This document shows positions 43,966 through 53,219 of a stretch of 64,000 bases of DNA, piece by piece (the first letter of the stretch is position 1; each line of letters opens with the position of its first letter). The position numbers were made by a program, and so were the translations under genes. Location: NCBI RefSeq assembly GCF_021654575.1, contig NZ_AP024488.1, positions 5,483,501 to 5,547,500 of the forward strand, read 5' to 3'. A model generated the notes under the pieces. It was not told the origin of the DNA, made no database searches, and was given only the letters and a program-made list of their open reading frames with translations. This DNA is from Desulfoluna limicola (lineage in GTDB: Bacteria; Desulfobacterota; Desulfobacteria; Desulfobacterales; Desulfolunaceae).

Positions 43966-44934
43966 ATGAAAACACGTATAACGGAACTCTTGGGCATCGA
44001 ACATCCTGTCATCGAAGGGGGGATGCAGTGGGTGGGGAAGGCCGGGCTGGCCGCTGCCGTATCGGAAGCCGGTGGCCTCGGGATGATCACCGCCCTGACC
44101 CAGCCGACACCGGAGGCCCTGGTTGAGGAGATTGCCACAGTTCGGAACCTCACGGACAAGCCCTTTGGTGTGAACCTCACCTTGCTGCCCACGTTGAAGC
44201 CCATCTCCTACGATGCCTATGTGCAGGTGATGGTAGATGCCGGTATCACCACCGTGGAGACAGCAGGACGAAGTCCTGAAGCCTTTATGCCCGCCTTTCT
44301 CGACGCCGGGATCAAGGTGATCCACAAGTGCACCTCGGTGCGCCACGCCCTGAAAGCGGAAAAACTGGGGTGTGCGGCGGTGAGCGTGGATGGGTTTGAG
44401 TGCGCGGGGCATCCCGGGGAAGACGATATTCCCGCCCTGGTGCTCCTTCCCCTTGCGGCCGACGCCCTCTCCATTCCCATCATCGCCTCCGGCGGGTACG
44501 GCGACGGGCGCGGCCTTGCCGCCGCCCTTGCCCTGGGCGCCGACGCCATCAATATGGGCACCCGGTTCCTGGCCACACAAGAGGCGGCCATTCATGACAA
44601 TGTGAAGCAGGCCCTGGTGGATGCCGATGAACGGCAGACAGCGTTGATTCTGCGAACCCTTCACAACACGGCCCGCATCTACAAAAATAAGGTGGCGGAC
44701 GAGGTGGTGGCCCTGGAGCAAAAAGGGGGCGTCACCATTGAAGAGCTTGCCCCCCTGGTGAGCGGAAAGCGCGGGGCCAGCGTGTATGAAACCGGGGATA
44801 TCCACGGCGGGGTCTGGACAGCCGGCATGGTGGCGGGCCTTATCCATGACATTCCCACGGTAAAAGAGCTGGTGCATCGGATTGTGGCCGATGCCGAATC
44901 CCTGATCCGGGAGCGGCTTTCGGGGCTTCTATGA
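43966..44934 (+). CDS. nitronate monooxygenase / 2-nitropropane dioxygenase-like FMN protein
   Basis: 322 residues, TIM-barrel FMN protein. N-terminal ITELLGIEHPVIEGGMQWVG, middle GFECAGHPGEDD and IIASGGYGDGRGLAAALALGADAINMGTRFLAT form the phosphate-binding segment of the nitronate monooxygenase/FabK-like family. The histidine of AGHPG is the catalytic base in true nitronate monooxygenases, but the family also includes enoyl-ACP reductases (FabK), so the reaction is not certain. AGGAGGGATCT precedes the ATG at 43966 by 4-5 bases; the upstream in-frame extension overlaps the promoter and is non-coding. Confidence 0.85.
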   Translation: MKTRITELLGIEHPVIEGGMQWVGKAGLAAAVSEAGGLGMITALTQPTPEALVEEIATVRNLTDKPFGVNLTLLPTLKPISYDAYVQVMVDAGITTVETAGRSPEAFMPAFLDAGIKVIHKCTSVRHALKAEKLGCAAVSVDGFECAGHPGEDDIPALVLLPLAADALSIPIIASGGYGDGRGLAAALALGADAINMGTRFLATQEAAIHDNVKQALVDADERQTALILRTLHNTARIYKNKVADEVVALEQKGGVTIEELAPLVSGKRGASVYETGDIHGGVWTAGMVAGLIHDIPTVKELVHRIVADAESLIRERLSGLL

Positions 44935-45069
44935 TAGTTTGGGATGGATTGAGCGTTTCTTCTGTGGTACTTTGTTTACTCTCGTCCGGTGGCCGGGTGC
45001 AATGCCTGCTTCCAGGACCGTGATGAACTGAGAACCGTATGGCACACCCCTTTGGGCAGAGGAGGCGTC

Positions 45070-46077
45070 ATGGTGTCGTGGCAGCAGGTGGAGTCCCATT
45101 CCGACAGCAATGGATACATTCCGGAAGCCGTTTACTCCGGGGTTTCAGAGGCTTACCCTGTCTGTTCTCCGCAGAAGGCGGAGGCTGCCCGCATGGAGAA
45201 TGAGGCGTGGGATGGGTATCTCTCTGCCATGCGCCGTCGTAAAAACGGCCGGGGCATGTATGAGGAGATGTTTCGCTACGAGTGGTATGAAGGGCGCAGG
45301 CGCCTCGGTTTCTGGGGATCCATCGAAGAGGGGATCCGCCATGTGGCGCCGGGGGATGCCCCCCGCATAGCGATCTTATCTGCCGGCTCCGGACGTGATA
45401 TCCTTAAGGTCGGCCTCGCAGCCGGTGTCTGGGAGTCCACGGCACCCACGCGTATTCGCGGGACCTGGCGGGAGATCAACCCCAAATGGTTTCGTCTGGT
45501 GAAACCCGAAGCCCGTTTTTTTGTGACCGAGTACAGTTTTGAGAACTTTGGCCGCCTTGAGAAGACCATTGGGCATCTTCTTGAAGGGGGGCTCCTCAAA
45601 CCAGGCATGGTGAGCCTGCGGCGCTGGTCGTTCCGGCAGCGAGTGCCCCTTGCTACGGAAAGCCAGGACCTGGTGGTCTTCTCCCTGACGGGGAACTACG
45701 CCTCTGAATCGGAGCAACCGGGGATCCTCAATGAAATCGCCCGGTGCGTCAAGCCCGGGGGGCACCTTCTTGCCTCCACCATGCGGGCGGATTTTGATTT
45801 TCTTCGGGCCACCTCGTGGTCTTACCGGGTGAGGTTCTTCCTGCGTACTCCCTTGGGATGGCCTGTTTGCCTGGAATTTATCCCTTGGCAGGTGTGGTGG
45901 GGAACCACCTGCCACCGGATGACGGAAAAGGGGTACTGGAAAAACGAGGATGCCCGAATCTGGGCACGGTATATGAAACCTTCCATGATGGAACCGGTGG
46001 CTATTTTTCCCGCCCCCTGCGACCTGGTTCCGGTGGAAGTTCTGCTGGTACGCAAGGCAGGCGGGGCCAAAGGGTAA
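45070..46077 (+). CDS. SAM-dependent methyltransferase-like protein
   Basis: 335 residues. The segment RIAILSAGSGRDILKVGLAAG (motif I position, near residue ~95) takes the place of the usual acidic-loop GxGxG, and IARCVKPGGHLLASTMR is a clear post-II/III methyltransferase motif. Later VWWGTTCHRMTEKGYWKNEDARIW is unique to this protein. Class I Rossmann fold likely, substrate unknown. GAGGAGG lies 4 bases ahead of the ATG at 45070; the frame is open upstream but has no site. About 135 bases after the FMN monooxygenase gene, same strand, but with no sign of coupling. Confidence 0.75.
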   Translation: MVSWQQVESHSDSNGYIPEAVYSGVSEAYPVCSPQKAEAARMENEAWDGYLSAMRRRKNGRGMYEEMFRYEWYEGRRRLGFWGSIEEGIRHVAPGDAPRIAILSAGSGRDILKVGLAAGVWESTAPTRIRGTWREINPKWFRLVKPEARFFVTEYSFENFGRLEKTIGHLLEGGLLKPGMVSLRRWSFRQRVPLATESQDLVVFSLTGNYASESEQPGILNEIARCVKPGGHLLASTMRADFDFLRATSWSYRVRFFLRTPLGWPVCLEFIPWQVWWGTTCHRMTEKGYWKNEDARIWARYMKPSMMEPVAIFPAPCDLVPVEVLLVRKAGGAKG

Positions 46078-46173
46078 CCCGGAAAGCCCCATACCCTGAA
46101 GCCCGGTGCGTCCCTGCAATCCAGTTGTCATTGATCGCATGACCATTGCGCACAAGGTAACTTTAGGGGTGTT

Positions 46174-47952
46174 ATGACACACGACGCACTTCAAGCCATC
46201 TCTCTCTCCATTGCACTTGGGGTCTTCTCCTACATCATCTCCAGGGCATACAAGATTCCCGCCATTGTTTTTTACCTGGTGTGCGGGCTTGTGTTCGGAC
46301 CGGCCGGTCTTAACCTGATTCGGACGGAAGAAGCCATCGGCGGGGGCATTGCCCCCATGGTGGAGATCGCCGTGGCCATTATTCTGTTTGAAGGGGGACT
46401 CTCCCTTTCCGTTCAGGGCTTTCGCATGGAAAAAAAGGCCATCCGAAGGCTTCTTTTTATTACCATTCCCGTCACAGGCGGTGCGGCCGCTCTCCTTAGT
46501 CATTACCTCACCGGCATTCCCTGGCTTTTTGCCATTTTTTTCGGCGCGCTTATTGTTGTCACCGGCCCCACGGTCATCGGATCCATTTTGAAGAGCGTGG
46601 CCCTGACACCGCGACTTGAGACTCTGCTCAACTGGGAGTCCCTCTGGGGTGACGTCATCGGAGTTATGGTCAGCGCCCTTGCCCTTGAGGTGATTCTGAT
46701 CTCCAAGGGTGGCGTGATCACCGCCGGGGTGTTTGCTCACCTGATTTTGGGCTCCTTTGCAGGGTGCGTTGTGGGCCTTGCCGGAGGCGTGCTGCTGAAA
46801 CACGTGGTGGCCTGGCTCGAAAAATTAAAAGACCCCACACTTTCGGGCATCGCCTGCTTTGGCGGTGCCATCGCCCTGTTTTACATCTCCGGGGAGATTG
46901 TGGAGTCGTCGGGGCCCCTGGCCGTGGTCGTTGCCGGCATGTACCTCTCCCTGAAGTGCGGGGATGCCGTAGTGGGAATCCGCCATTTTAAAGAGCAGAT
47001 CGCCAGCCTGTTTATCAGCACCCTGTTTGTTCTTCTCTCCGCCTTTGTGAATCCCCTTGAGATTCTGCATCTCTGGCCCACCATGCTGGCTGTGGCCTTT
47101 ATTCTCGGGGCCATTGTGCGTCCCGTGGCTGTTCACCTGGCCCTTGCGGGCTCTGACGTGACCTCTTCGGAGCGCTGGTACATCGGGGTGATCGGCCCCC
47201 GGGGCATCGTGGCTGTGGCCACGGCCTCCTACGCGGCCTTTCTCCTGCCCGGATCTCCCTATGAGATGAAGGTGATTCTTAACCAAACCATGGCCATCAT
47301 CTTCTTCTCGGGTGTGATGGCAACGCTGCTTTGCAGGCCCCTGGCGTCTCTTTTGAAGGTCCGGGTGCCCCAGTCCCAGACGGGGATTCTGGTGGTAGGG
47401 TCCAATTTCATGAGCCGGGAATTTGCCAGGCTGTTGGCCCAGCATGTCCCCGTGGCGTTCCTTGAGACCCGAAAAGAGGCGTGCGCGTTGACCACCGCGC
47501 AGGGGTTCCAGACCGTGTGCGCCGACATGCTGAGCGCAGACGTCTATGAGGAGGCCTCCCGGGAAGGGTTTGACCGCTTGGTGGCACTGACGCGGAACAA
47601 TGCCTTGAATGAGCTGGTGGCCCTGCGGGCAGCCTCTCACATGGCCCCGGGGCGTGTTTACCGGGGGTTGGCACGGCGGGCAGAAGAGACCCTCCTCACC
47701 GGTGAGGACAACGTGGCTCATATTGCTTTTTCCGATCGGTTCTTCATTACCGAGGCGGTGAGCCAGATGGAGAAGGGGCAAGCCTTTTTGACCGAGAAGG
47801 AGGCGGACCAACTGAATGAGGGGGATATCCCCCTTGCCCGGATTAATGACGAAGGCAAAAGCGTCATGATTCTGCGTGAGGGGCTCGAGCCCTCGGGGAC
47901 GCTGATCTGTTACAGTCGAAAAAAGAAGCGGAAGACCGAGGTACATTCCTGA
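46174..47952 (+). CDS. CPA1-type Na+(K+)/H+ antiporter with C-terminal TrkA-N domain
   Basis: 592 residues. The first ~390 form about twelve membrane helices with motifs of the CPA1/NhaP family: VVTGPTVIGSILKS, LNWESLWGDVIGVM with the ion-binding aspartate, and GPRGIVAVATASYAAF. From residue ~400, TGILVVGSNFMSREFARLLAQ starts a TrkA-N (RCK) domain that binds NAD(H) or a nucleotide and may gate the transporter. It should regulate pH and cation balance at the inner membrane. No kinship with the K+ efflux KefC pair genes is apparent nearby. Monocistronic. Confidence 0.9.
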   Translation: MTHDALQAISLSIALGVFSYIISRAYKIPAIVFYLVCGLVFGPAGLNLIRTEEAIGGGIAPMVEIAVAIILFEGGLSLSVQGFRMEKKAIRRLLFITIPVTGGAAALLSHYLTGIPWLFAIFFGALIVVTGPTVIGSILKSVALTPRLETLLNWESLWGDVIGVMVSALALEVILISKGGVITAGVFAHLILGSFAGCVVGLAGGVLLKHVVAWLEKLKDPTLSGIACFGGAIALFYISGEIVESSGPLAVVVAGMYLSLKCGDAVVGIRHFKEQIASLFISTLFVLLSAFVNPLEILHLWPTMLAVAFILGAIVRPVAVHLALAGSDVTSSERWYIGVIGPRGIVAVATASYAAFLLPGSPYEMKVILNQTMAIIFFSGVMATLLCRPLASLLKVRVPQSQTGILVVGSNFMSREFARLLAQHVPVAFLETRKEACALTTAQGFQTVCADMLSADVYEEASREGFDRLVALTRNNALNELVALRAASHMAPGRVYRGLARRAEETLLTGEDNVAHIAFSDRFFITEAVSQMEKGQAFLTEKEADQLNEGDIPLARINDEGKSVMILREGLEPSGTLICYSRKKKRKTEVHS

Positions 47953-48010
47953 AGGGGGTGGTGATTGCGGCACCCAATAGTTGACTCGAAGAGATGGAAG
48001 CAGGAGACCC

Positions 48011-48874
48011 ATGGGACAGAGAATAGCCATAGTTACGGATTCCACCGCCGATTTTCCAAAGGGGGTGGCAGAGAAGTTGGGAATTAACATGATGCCTGTT
48101 CATGTTATCGTCGATGGTGTGGAGTATCTGGACGGTGAGACCATCACGACCCGTCAGCTGGTGGAGCGCATGAGGACAGGGGCCAGTGTCTCCACACGTC
48201 CCGCAGCACCGGGGGAGTACGCCAATCTGTTTGAGTCGCTCCTTGAGCGGTATGACCGGGTTCTTTCCTTTCAGCTCTCCACCCATCTCTCTGAATGCTA
48301 TGAAAGTGCAAAAAATGCCCTTTCGCTGCTTCACCCCGACGATGCAAAACGTGTGGATGTTTTTGACACCGGTACCTTGAGTATCGGGCAGGCCATCTAC
48401 ACCATCATGGCCATTCGGTACTTGAAATCCCATGGGCGTATCGAGGGCATGAAGGAGACACTGGACGCCTCCGTGGCGGCAAGCGTGAACAACATCACCG
48501 TGGATAAACTGACCTGGCTTCGAAAAAGCGGGAAAATGGGAGCCCTCACTGCCGTGGTGGGGAAGATGCTTGATATCAAGCCCATCATCGCCTTGAGGGA
48601 CGGGCGCCTGACCCTGGTGAACAGGGTCCGTGGTATGAGCCATGCCCTGGATGAGATGGCTGCCTATGCGGGCCGTGTGAAGGGGGATGGCAGCCAGGCC
48701 TGGGAGGTGTGGGTGGGGCACTGCGATGCCGAAGAGAACGCCTTTTACTTGAGAAACCGGCTGGCCGAAGCCCTGGGGAAGGAGAGCCGAACGATCCGGG
48801 TCGTGGAAGCGGGGGCTTCCATTTCGGTGAAGGTCGGCCCGGGAAGCTGCTGCTGGGGCATGGTGCCCCTTTGA
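48011..48874 (+). CDS. DegV family fatty-acid-binding protein
   Basis: 287 residues. DegV/FakB fold: N-terminal IAIVTDSTADFPKGVAEKLGINMMPVHVIVDG and the signature SVSTRPAAPGEYANLFE. The central THLSECYESAK and the C-terminal GHCDAEENAFYLR complete the family pattern. DegV proteins bind a single fatty acid and can present it to a FakA-type kinase. No FakA gene is present in the window, so the physiological partner is unknown. The ATG at 48011 follows CAGGAGA. Confidence 0.92.
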   Translation: MGQRIAIVTDSTADFPKGVAEKLGINMMPVHVIVDGVEYLDGETITTRQLVERMRTGASVSTRPAAPGEYANLFESLLERYDRVLSFQLSTHLSECYESAKNALSLLHPDDAKRVDVFDTGTLSIGQAIYTIMAIRYLKSHGRIEGMKETLDASVAASVNNITVDKLTWLRKSGKMGALTAVVGKMLDIKPIIALRDGRLTLVNRVRGMSHALDEMAAYAGRVKGDGSQAWEVWVGHCDAEENAFYLRNRLAEALGKESRTIRVVEAGASISVKVGPGSCCWGMVPL

Positions 48875-48880
48875 TTTGGT

Positions 48881-48960
48881 CGCAACCATTCAGCTCAACG
48901 TAGCCTCCGGCGGCCCTGCCGGGGGCCAAACTTTTGAAAAGTTTGATGAACAGGTTTTCA
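48881..48960. repeat. dispersed REP-like element, left half (copy 12)
   Basis: Terminal CGCAACCATTCAG, core GCCTCCGGCGG, hairpin GGCCCTGCCGGGGGCC, palindrome AAACTTTTGAAAAGTTT and CAGGTTTT. Identical 13-base end to the full element at 55539-55754. A matching right half was not found here. Confidence 0.8.
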
Positions 48961-49024
48961 GGGCCACTCAATATTGTCACCATGCTGCGGCGCGACAAGA
49001 GAGGAATCGGAGTGTTTACGTACC

Positions 49025-49510
49025 TTAAACGCCGAGAAGGGACCTCAGCTCCTGTTCGGTGGGAACCCGCCCGGAAACCTTCAGCTCCTCATTGATCACC
49101 AGCCCCGGGGAGGCAAAACACCCATAGGCCGCGATCTCCTTCGGCTCCCGAAGGTGGTCGCATTCGGCCAGAATTTTCTCTTCGCTTAAGATCCGGCGGA
49201 TGTCCGATTCCAGTTTCTCACACCGGCCACAGCCCGTTCCCAGAATCCGCACCGACAACGGCCCCCCTTCCTCCTTGGGCACCTCTCTTCCCACAAATGT
49301 CAGGTACGCCTTGAAAAAGGCGCTGCGGTAGCGCTCCGTTGCAGGGGCGGCGATGTAGTTGCGTGTTTTTAGGCGCGTGAACAGCTCATCGGTGATCTCG
49401 GCATCCGAGGCATCTCCGTGGCTCTGGGCCACCTCGGCCAGATGGTGCTTGAGGCCGATAATGCCGATGGTGTTGGCGCCCACACGGATGCGTGTGATGG
49501 TTTCAGGCAT
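49025..49510 (-). CDS. thioredoxin-like protein with CGRC redox motif (small redox-active disulfide protein 2-like)
   Basis: 161 residues. The C-terminal ~75 are a thioredoxin-fold domain with TGCGRCEKLESDIRRIL: the CxxC motif is C-G-R-C. ASPGLVINEELKVSGRVPTEQEL contains the conserved cis-proline region. The N-terminal ~85 residues (RIRVGANTIGIIGLKHHLAEVAQ) form a second conserved domain I recall in some anaerobe thioredoxin-like proteins and whose role is unknown. AAAGGA lies 7 bases before the ATG at 49510; the frame is open another 46 codons upstream but without homology. No signal peptide, so cytoplasmic. Confidence 0.82.
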   Translation of the reverse strand: MPETITRIRVGANTIGIIGLKHHLAEVAQSHGDASDAEITDELFTRLKTRNYIAAPATERYRSAFFKAYLTFVGREVPKEEGGPLSVRILGTGCGRCEKLESDIRRILSEEKILAECDHLREPKEIAAYGCFASPGLVINEELKVSGRVPTEQELRSLLGV

Positions 49511-49616
49511 GGGTCGTCCTTTGGAAAAGTCGTGATTAAAGGGGCGAGTATAGCGGATTGTGAGGGGAATGTCTTCTTTTGGCGGCATTAGGGGGCGTGG
49601 AAAATGGAAAACATTA

Positions 49617-49839
49617 TGCCTGCGGTGGCGAGGGTTGCGAAGCCACATTAGGCAAAACGCCTAAGGTTGCCTCGGGAAGCCCTGCCGGGGGCCAAGCTTT
49701 GAAAAGTTTGACAGATGTACCTTCTCGTTTGATCACAGGGTAACCTCAAATTAAACGCGGATGTGATTTACCCCGAGGAACGAGGGGAAAAGCGCAGCCG
49801 CAACCAGCCTTCAAGGTGGCTCACCTTGCCGCCGGAGGC
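49617..49839. repeat. dispersed REP-like element (copy 13)
   Basis: Degenerate left side GCCTGCGGTGGCGAGGG with a GTTGCGAAGCCAC block, GCCCTGCCGGGGGCC hairpin, AAGCTTTGAAAAGTTTGACAG, a CCCCGAGGAACGAGGGG hairpin, AAGCGCAGCCGCAACC, palindrome AAGGTGGCTCACCTT and right core CCGCCGGAGGC. Confidence 0.75.
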
Positions 49840-49887
49840 ACGCACTTTGATCATAGAAGGCATGCTTTATGTCTTTCCTCGAGATAC

Positions 49888-49924
49888 AAAAAAACGCCCT
49901 TTGCTTGCAAAGGGCGTTTTTTTT
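49888..49924 (-). terminator. intrinsic terminator after the TRAP permease
   Basis: AAAACGCCCTTTG / CAAAGGGCGTTTT stem with a four-base loop and long T run in both directions; it closes the minus-strand transporter transcript and sits just 5 bases beyond its stop codon. Confidence 0.93.
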
Positions 49925-49928
49925 AGGA

Positions 49929-52001
49929 TCAGGCTCCCTGGAGAAGCGCCTCGGATGAGGTACGTCTTTTCTGCAGGATCATCAGGAGGCCGAACAGGGC
50001 CAGGCCGATGGGGTAGGTCCAGTACCGCTGGTCATGGGCCATGCCCAGCCAGCTGGCGATCTGGTCGGGTCGCATGAGGATAAAGGTCACCGCCAGGAAG
50101 AGGGGAACCTCCCACTTCTTGTTTTGGGTCAGGAACCACCCCTGGGTGGCCGAGGCGAAGGCGAAGTTGCCCAGGCAGGCCATGACGAAGATGAGGATTC
50201 CCTGGGGCCAGCTGTTGACGTTGTGAAGGATCAGGTCGCTGTTGAAGATAAACATGAAGGGCAGGATGGCCGTTCGAATATCATACATAAAGGCCTGAAT
50301 ACCCGTCTGGATGGGGGGCGATTTGGCGATGGCGGCAGCCGCGTAGGCGGCAAGGCCCACAGGGGGCGTGTCATCGGCCAGGATGCCGAAGTAGAAACAG
50401 AAGAGGTGGGCGGACATCAGGGGCACGATGAAGTCCTGGGCTCCGCCGATGGTCACGATGGCCGGGGCCGTCAGCGAGGCCATGACGATGTAGGTGGCCG
50501 TGGTGGGCAGCCCCATACCGATGAGGAGGCTGGCCAGGGCCGTGATGACGAGCATCAGGTAGATGTTGCCCATGGAGATCACATCGATGATCTGCGTGAT
50601 AAGGCCGCCAAGCCCTAAGGCCACAACGCCGACGATGATGCCTGCCGCTGCAGTGGCAAGGGCCACGGCGACCATGTTGCGCCCGCCCATGGCCAGGGCT
50701 GAGAAGATGTTTTTCACGCCCCGGAAGCAGGCCGGAGCGATGGGTTCGTTGTTGAGGTACGCCTTGACCGGCTCCTGTATCAGCATGATGATGGCCATGA
50801 TCCAGATGGCGTTAAAGGCGGCCAGCTCCGGAGAGTGACGCATCACCACCAGCTCATAGATGAGGAAGCACAGGGGAATCAGGTAGTGGATGCCGCTGAT
50901 AAAGGTGGCGAAGATGGGCGGCAGCTCTTTTCTGGACATCCCCTTGAGGCCCAATTTGGAGGCTTCGATGTGGGAGATGTAAAAGAGGGCCGCATAGGAG
51001 GCAAAGGCCGGAATGGCCGCTGCCTTGACCACCTCCACATAGGGCACGTTGACGTACTCGGCAATGATGAAGGCCGCTGCGCCCATGATGGGGGGGGCCA
51101 GCTGGCCGTCGGTACTGGCTGCCACTTCCACGGCGGCAGCCTTGGTGGCGGGGTAGCCCACCTTTTTCATCATGGGGATGGTGAAGGTGCCGGTGGTGAC
51201 GATGTTGGCAATACTGGAGCCGGAGACCATGCCGGTGAGGCCGGACCCCAGGATGGCCGCCTTGGCGGGGCCGCCCTTGAAGCCGCCCAGAAGGCCCAGG
51301 GACATGCGGATAAAGTACTGGCCGCCCCCGGCCCTTTCAAGCATGGCGCCGAAGAGCACAAAGAGAAAGACGATTTTGGCCGAAACATCCAGGGGAACGC
51401 CGTAGATCCCTTCGGTGGACATGGTCATCTGACCGATGAACCGGTTAAGGGAGGTCCCCTTAAAGGCGATGAGGTCGGGCATGTAGGGGCCTAGAAAGGC
51501 ATATCCGCTGAAGATGAGGGCGATGACGGGAAGGGCCGGTCCGATGACCCGGCGTGACGCTTCCAGGAGGAGCACCAGGAGGACACAGCCTGCCACGATA
51601 TCCATGACAATGGGTTGGCCGATACGGTTCACGATGCTCTCGTAATTAATGATCAGGTAGAGAGCTGACCAGGAGGCTACGCCCGCCAGAGCCCAGTCAA
51701 TCAGTGGGATTCGGTTTGTTGCCGAGAGCATCTTGAGGCCGAATCGGCTCTTTTTAAAGGTGGGGTAGTTCAAAAAGACGATGAGCAGGGCAAAGGCTAG
51801 GTGAATCGCCCGGGTGTACGTGGAACTCAAGGTGACCCACTTGGCAATGGCCAACTGAAAGATGCTCCACGTGACGGCAATGGTGGGGATGACGTATGCG
51901 GCCCACCCTTGGGGCTTGCGGTGGATACCCGCCTCTTCCTCGGCGAGTTTTTCAGCGATCTCAAAATCGCTGTCGGTGTCGTTAATAAGGTGATTATCCA
52001 T
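49929..52001 (-). CDS. TRAP transporter, fused small and large permease subunits (TAXI type)
   Basis: 690 residues. About four N-terminal helices (DctQ-like small subunit, residues ~35-160) are joined to roughly twelve to fourteen helices of the DctM-like large subunit. The large part contains GLLGGFKGGPAKAAILGSGLTGMVSGSSIANIVTTGTF and GMGLPTTATYIVMASLTAPA, signatures of this family. Such fused permeases work with TAXI solute-binding proteins, and the SBP gene is just upstream. It imports an organic acid or similar solute with sodium or protons. The ATG at 52001 follows GAGG. Confidence 0.93.
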   Translation of the reverse strand: MDNHLINDTDSDFEIAEKLAEEEAGIHRKPQGWAAYVIPTIAVTWSIFQLAIAKWVTLSSTYTRAIHLAFALLIVFLNYPTFKKSRFGLKMLSATNRIPLIDWALAGVASWSALYLIINYESIVNRIGQPIVMDIVAGCVLLVLLLEASRRVIGPALPVIALIFSGYAFLGPYMPDLIAFKGTSLNRFIGQMTMSTEGIYGVPLDVSAKIVFLFVLFGAMLERAGGGQYFIRMSLGLLGGFKGGPAKAAILGSGLTGMVSGSSIANIVTTGTFTIPMMKKVGYPATKAAAVEVAASTDGQLAPPIMGAAAFIIAEYVNVPYVEVVKAAAIPAFASYAALFYISHIEASKLGLKGMSRKELPPIFATFISGIHYLIPLCFLIYELVVMRHSPELAAFNAIWIMAIIMLIQEPVKAYLNNEPIAPACFRGVKNIFSALAMGGRNMVAVALATAAAGIIVGVVALGLGGLITQIIDVISMGNIYLMLVITALASLLIGMGLPTTATYIVMASLTAPAIVTIGGAQDFIVPLMSAHLFCFYFGILADDTPPVGLAAYAAAAIAKSPPIQTGIQAFMYDIRTAILPFMFIFNSDLILHNVNSWPQGILIFVMACLGNFAFASATQGWFLTQNKKWEVPLFLAVTFILMRPDQIASWLGMAHDQRYWTYPIGLALFGLLMILQKRRTSSEALLQGA

Positions 52002-52172
52002 TCAATACCTCAAACTGGAATCAATTCATATATAAGGAACGCGCGTTGCGGCCGCATGACGGCTCACAGGAACAGGTATGCCTTTTTTGACAAGGGCACT
52101 ACACCCGGACCTCCTGACTGGCGGTCAGAAAATTCAAAAAGGGCGTACCTGTTTCTGCCAGGGCGCAGACAT

Positions 52173-52213
52173 GAAAACGGGGGCCGAATCTCTTTCGAGA
52201 AGGGCCCCCGTTT
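52173..52213 (-). terminator. terminator/attenuator between TAXI binding protein and permease
   Basis: Stem GGCCCCCGTTT / AAACGGGGGCC with a 17-base loop, read on the minus strand it ends in TTTT. Partial termination here would give more binding protein than permease. Confidence 0.8.
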
Positions 52214-52229
52214 CCACGGACCGTATAAC

Positions 52230-53219
52230 CTACATCAGGCCTGCTTCTTTGTAGTACTTCATGGCACCGGCGTGGATGGGTGCGGAAAGTCCTTCAAGCA
52301 TGCTCTTTTTGGTGAGAACCTGATAGGCAGGGTGAAGTTTCTTGAAATCTTCGAAGTTTTCGAACACCTCTTTGGTGATGGCGTAAACCACGTCATCGGA
52401 AACCTTGGCGGAGGTGCAGAAGGTCGCCTTTACGCCAAAGGTGGGGTTGTCCTCTTCGTTGGCAGCACCAGGGTAGAGGCCGGCAGGGATGTAGGACTTG
52501 GCGTAGTAGGGGAATTTTTTGATCAGTTCGTCGGTGTCGGTGATGGAGACGAAACGGGTCTTGCGACGACCGGAGGTGGCTTCCTTGAAGGCACCGCTGG
52601 GGTGACCGACGGTGTAGAAGAAGGCGTCAATACGGTCGTCCTGGAGGAGACCGGGGGCTTCGGCAGCTTTCACGGACTCGGCTTTGATGTCGGTCTCCCA
52701 GTTGAGACCTGCGGCTTCGAGGGCGTCGATGGCGTTGCCCCTCTGGCCGGATCCGGGGTTGCCGATGTTGACGTGCTTGCCTTTAAGATCCGCAATGGTT
52801 TTGATGCCGGCGTCCACGGCAGCCAGAACGGTCACGGACTCGGGGTGGATGGAGAAGACGGCGCGCAGGTCTGACTGGGCATTGCCTTCCCACTCTTTCT
52901 CGCCGTTGATGGCCTGGTACTGACGGTCGGACTGAACGACGCCGAACTCCAGGTCACCGGCCATGATGGCGTTGACGTTGAAGACGGAACCGCCGGTGGA
53001 CTCAACGGTGGCACGGATGCCGTATTCGTCACGTTTTTTGTTGACGATCTTGGCAATGGCGCCGCCGGTGGGGTAGTAGACCCCGGTGATGCCACCGGTA
53101 CCGATGGTGACAAAGGTGGTTTTATTTTTGGTTTCAGCGGATTCATCGCTTGCAGGCTGGCTGCATCCAACGGCGAGGGTGAGGAGCAGAATTGCACTCA
53201 GGAAGACCAATCGTTTCAT
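52230..53219 (-). CDS. TAXI-family TRAP transporter solute-binding protein
   Basis: 329 residues. N-terminal lipoprotein-type signal MKRLVFLSAILLLTLAVGC (lipobox LAVGC; the cysteine would be the lipid-modified residue). The family start FVTIGTGGITGVYYPTGGAIA and GVVQSDRQYQAING define the TAXI (TRAP-associated extracytoplasmic) class. The later YPGAANEEDNPTFGVKATF and terminal LSAPIHAGAMKYYKE are also typical. AAGGAG lies 6 bases before the ATG. It delivers solute to the fused permease encoded after a terminator-like hairpin. Substrate unknown; characterised TAXI proteins bind glutamate or other small acids. Confidence 0.93.
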   Translation of the reverse strand: MKRLVFLSAILLLTLAVGCSQPASDESAETKNKTTFVTIGTGGITGVYYPTGGAIAKIVNKKRDEYGIRATVESTGGSVFNVNAIMAGDLEFGVVQSDRQYQAINGEKEWEGNAQSDLRAVFSIHPESVTVLAAVDAGIKTIADLKGKHVNIGNPGSGQRGNAIDALEAAGLNWETDIKAESVKAAEAPGLLQDDRIDAFFYTVGHPSGAFKEATSGRRKTRFVSITDTDELIKKFPYYAKSYIPAGLYPGAANEEDNPTFGVKATFCTSAKVSDDVVYAITKEVFENFEDFKKLHPAYQVLTKKSMLEGLSAPIHAGAMKYYKEAGLM

